NCBI GenBank assembly: GCA_026770585.1
Contig: MU646317.1
Span: forward strand, 217,267-241,790
Length of the DNA stretch: 24,524 bases
DNA from: Baffinella frigidus
Taxonomy: Eukaryota; Cryptophyceae; Cryptomonadales; Baffinellaceae
Direction: 5' to 3'
The notes beneath the pieces are model-generated. The model was not told where the DNA came from. It did no database searches and worked only from the letters and a program-made list of their open reading frames with translations. The position numbers and the translations under genes were made by a program. Shown here piece by piece: positions 11,301 to 14,300 of the stretch (position 1 is its first letter; the number at the start of each line of letters is the position of its first letter).

Positions 11301-14300
11301 ACACATCAAACCCTAAACCCTAAACCCTACACCCTAAACCCTAAACCCTAAACCCTAAACCCTAAACCCTAAACTCTAAACCCTGTGCGCAGCTCTCCGC
11401 ATCATTTACAGCAGCGGAGGGAGGCACGCTGATACTCTCCCCAGACCCCCCCTCCTTCCCGGCGAGAGCCAGCACCACTTCCCATTCGTAAACCCCAAAC
11501 CCTACACCCCAAACCCCAAACCCTAAACCCCAAACTCCCAACCCTAAACCCTAAACCCTAAACCCTAAACCCTAAACCCTAAAGCCTAAACCCTAAATCC
11601 TAAACCCCAAACCCCAAACCCAAAACCCCACACCCCAAACCCCAAACCCCAAACCCCACACCCCAAACCTTAAACCCCACACCCCACACCCCAAACCCAA
11701 AACAAAACAAAAAACTAAACCCTAAACCCTAAACCCCAACCCCGAAACAAGGAGGAGGCGCGCCCCGCCGCTGGTCACGCTGCAGATCCGCCTGCTCTTC
11801 GAATCGGGCCCCAACGCCGACCGGTTCGCTCCCCTCTCCACACAGCGGGCTACCAAGGGATTTTCGGCCGAAATCGGGCCACCTTTCCGCTCCAAATTTG
11901 AGGGAGGCACGCTGATACTCTCCCCAGACCCGGCCTCCTTCCCGACGAGAGGCAGCACCACTTCGCAATCGACAAGGAAGAGGCGCGCCCCGCCGCGCTT
12001 CAGGTCGCGCCTCAGATCCGCCTGCTGTTCGAATCGGGCCCCAACGCCGACCGGTTATTTCCCCTCTATGCTTGGTCGGATATCGAGGGGGCAAATGGAT
12101 CGGGTATTTATTGGCTTCAGCTCCCGATGGGAGCTGAAGTCCCCACAAAATGGACGCGACCAGTACCAAGTTTTGGATTCGTGCCCGATCCGTTTGCCCC
12201 CTCGCTATCCGACCAAGTTTGGTGAGACCCTCTCTCGCCACACTCCAGATCCGCCTGCTCTTCGACTCGGGTCCGAACGCCGATCGGTTCGCTCCCTTCT
12301 ATGTTTTGTACCAGGGGGGTGGTGGGAATCGGGGGGGGCTTGGTTCAAATCCGCCAGACCCAATAAACCGCCAAATGTCGACCGGTCTCCCTCCAGATCC
12401 GTCTCCTCTTCGAATCGGGCCCGAACACCGACCGCTTCACTCACCTCTATGTGGTCTCACTAATTCCGTGAGACCGGGCTCTTTTCCGCTCCAAAGTTGA
12501 CGGATTCTTTTCCGCAGACGCAGGATGTCAACTTGAGAAAAGTGTGCCTCGGAGTGGTCATCTCACACGGACGAGTATTCCTCAGGAATACGATTTCGGG
12601 GATCTCCGATTCTGTGTTGGTGTATCTTAAAGCTATGTATGAAGACTAGATAGGTGTCTGTCTTATTTCTACCCTGTAAGATACACCAAAATCGTATTCC
12701 TGAGGAATACTCACCGGGATTAAATCAGTCAACCATGGGCAGGACGCTGGGGCGGACGTGGTGCACGCCCGGCCAAGAATTAGTCGACTCGGTGCGTCCC
12801 ATCCCCGTACGGTTGACTAAACTGGCAACTTTTGTACCGGGTCGATGACTTATGCGAGCAGGGTTGCCTGCTGTCGATTACGGTCTCTCCCTCTCATGGT
12901 GGTATCCTTGAACCCTGCACCCTCATCTCTAAACCCTCGTCCTTAAATCCTCACCCTCATATCTAAACCCTTTCCCCTTTTCCCTAGACCCTAGACCCTA
13001 ACCCCTCGACCCTCAACCCTCAACCCTAAACCCTAAACCCTAAACCATAGACCATAGACCATAGACCATAAACCATAAACCATAAACCATAAACCCTAAA
13101 CCCTAAACCCGTTTTCTCCTCGTTGACGAAATCGGCAACGTTTGTACCAGGACGATGACTTCTCCGCGCCGGCTTTGTTTGCATCAGGAAACACTCAAAT
13201 CAGGCCTCACACGAATGACGCAAGGTCTCTCTCTCTGTCTCACAAGACCATCAGCCAAAAGTCACATCTCCGCAAGCGCACTGCGGATTTGACCATCAAT
13301 TTGAAACGGGCTCTCGCGTCCGCAGGGCTGGGCGGCTTCGCACAAGATCCGCCTCCTCCCCCCACTCTCGCGCCTCTCTTCGCGCCTGCGCCAGGAGCAG
13401 TGGGTACAGCCGCCTAGCTCTGCAAAGTTGACGGGTTTGTACCACGAAACCAGGACGTCAACTTTAGAATAGTCCGTGATGAGAGGCTTCCCGCGTCCTC
13501 ATCCGGGAACATGTTTAATTTAAAAGAAAATGGACTATCAAACCAGATTCTGCCCTAATTAAATTTACTTAGGGTCCTAATTAATCTTCTTCCAACTCCT
13601 ATGAACACATAGGGATCCATTTTCTTTTAAATTAAACATGCCCTCGCCTCGCGTCTGACCCAGGAGCAGTGGGTACCTCTCAAACTCCCATTGTCTCTCG
13701 CCAGTTTGGGGCGGGCGGGCCCTTTTTCGCTCGAAAGTTGACGGGGTTGTACCGCAAACCCAGCATGTCAACTTGAGAATTGTCGGCCAACCCGAGTGAG
13801 GTAGAGCTATGCTCTCTCAAAGTGTCATTGGGTCTTACCAATTTGGCGACGCCGGGCTCTGTTTCACTGCAAAGTTGACGGGGTTGTACCACGAACCCAG
13901 GACGTCAACTCGAGAATCAACCCCTAAGCCCAAACCCTATATCAAACTAAATAAAAATCCAACCCCGAAATGAGATCGAGGGCGAGGGGCAAAAGCCCCA
14001 ACCCCAATCCCAAAACCTCCTGAACCCTATCCCTCAAGTGGCCAGGGGGGTCTTAAAAGACCCACGCTAGTTCTTAGGCAGGTCCTAGGGCCCTGCGGTA
14101 GGGCGTATGAGCCTACTGGCCACTTAAGGGATACCCTCAAGCCTAAACCAAACTAAATCTTAAACCCGAAACCCCGAGAACAGATTTGGGGAGGCGGGCA
14201 GCTCATCAAGCTCTACAAGCTCCTCCAACCTCCAACCTCCAACCTCCAACCCCATAACCCCTTGAACCCTCATCCCCTAACCCCTGAATCAAACTGAATC

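Noticed and set aside
13142-13417. 91-codon open frame as a separate gene
   Set aside because: It has no start or stop context of its own, and its 3' part overlaps, in another frame, the better-supported exon echo RLRQEQWV.
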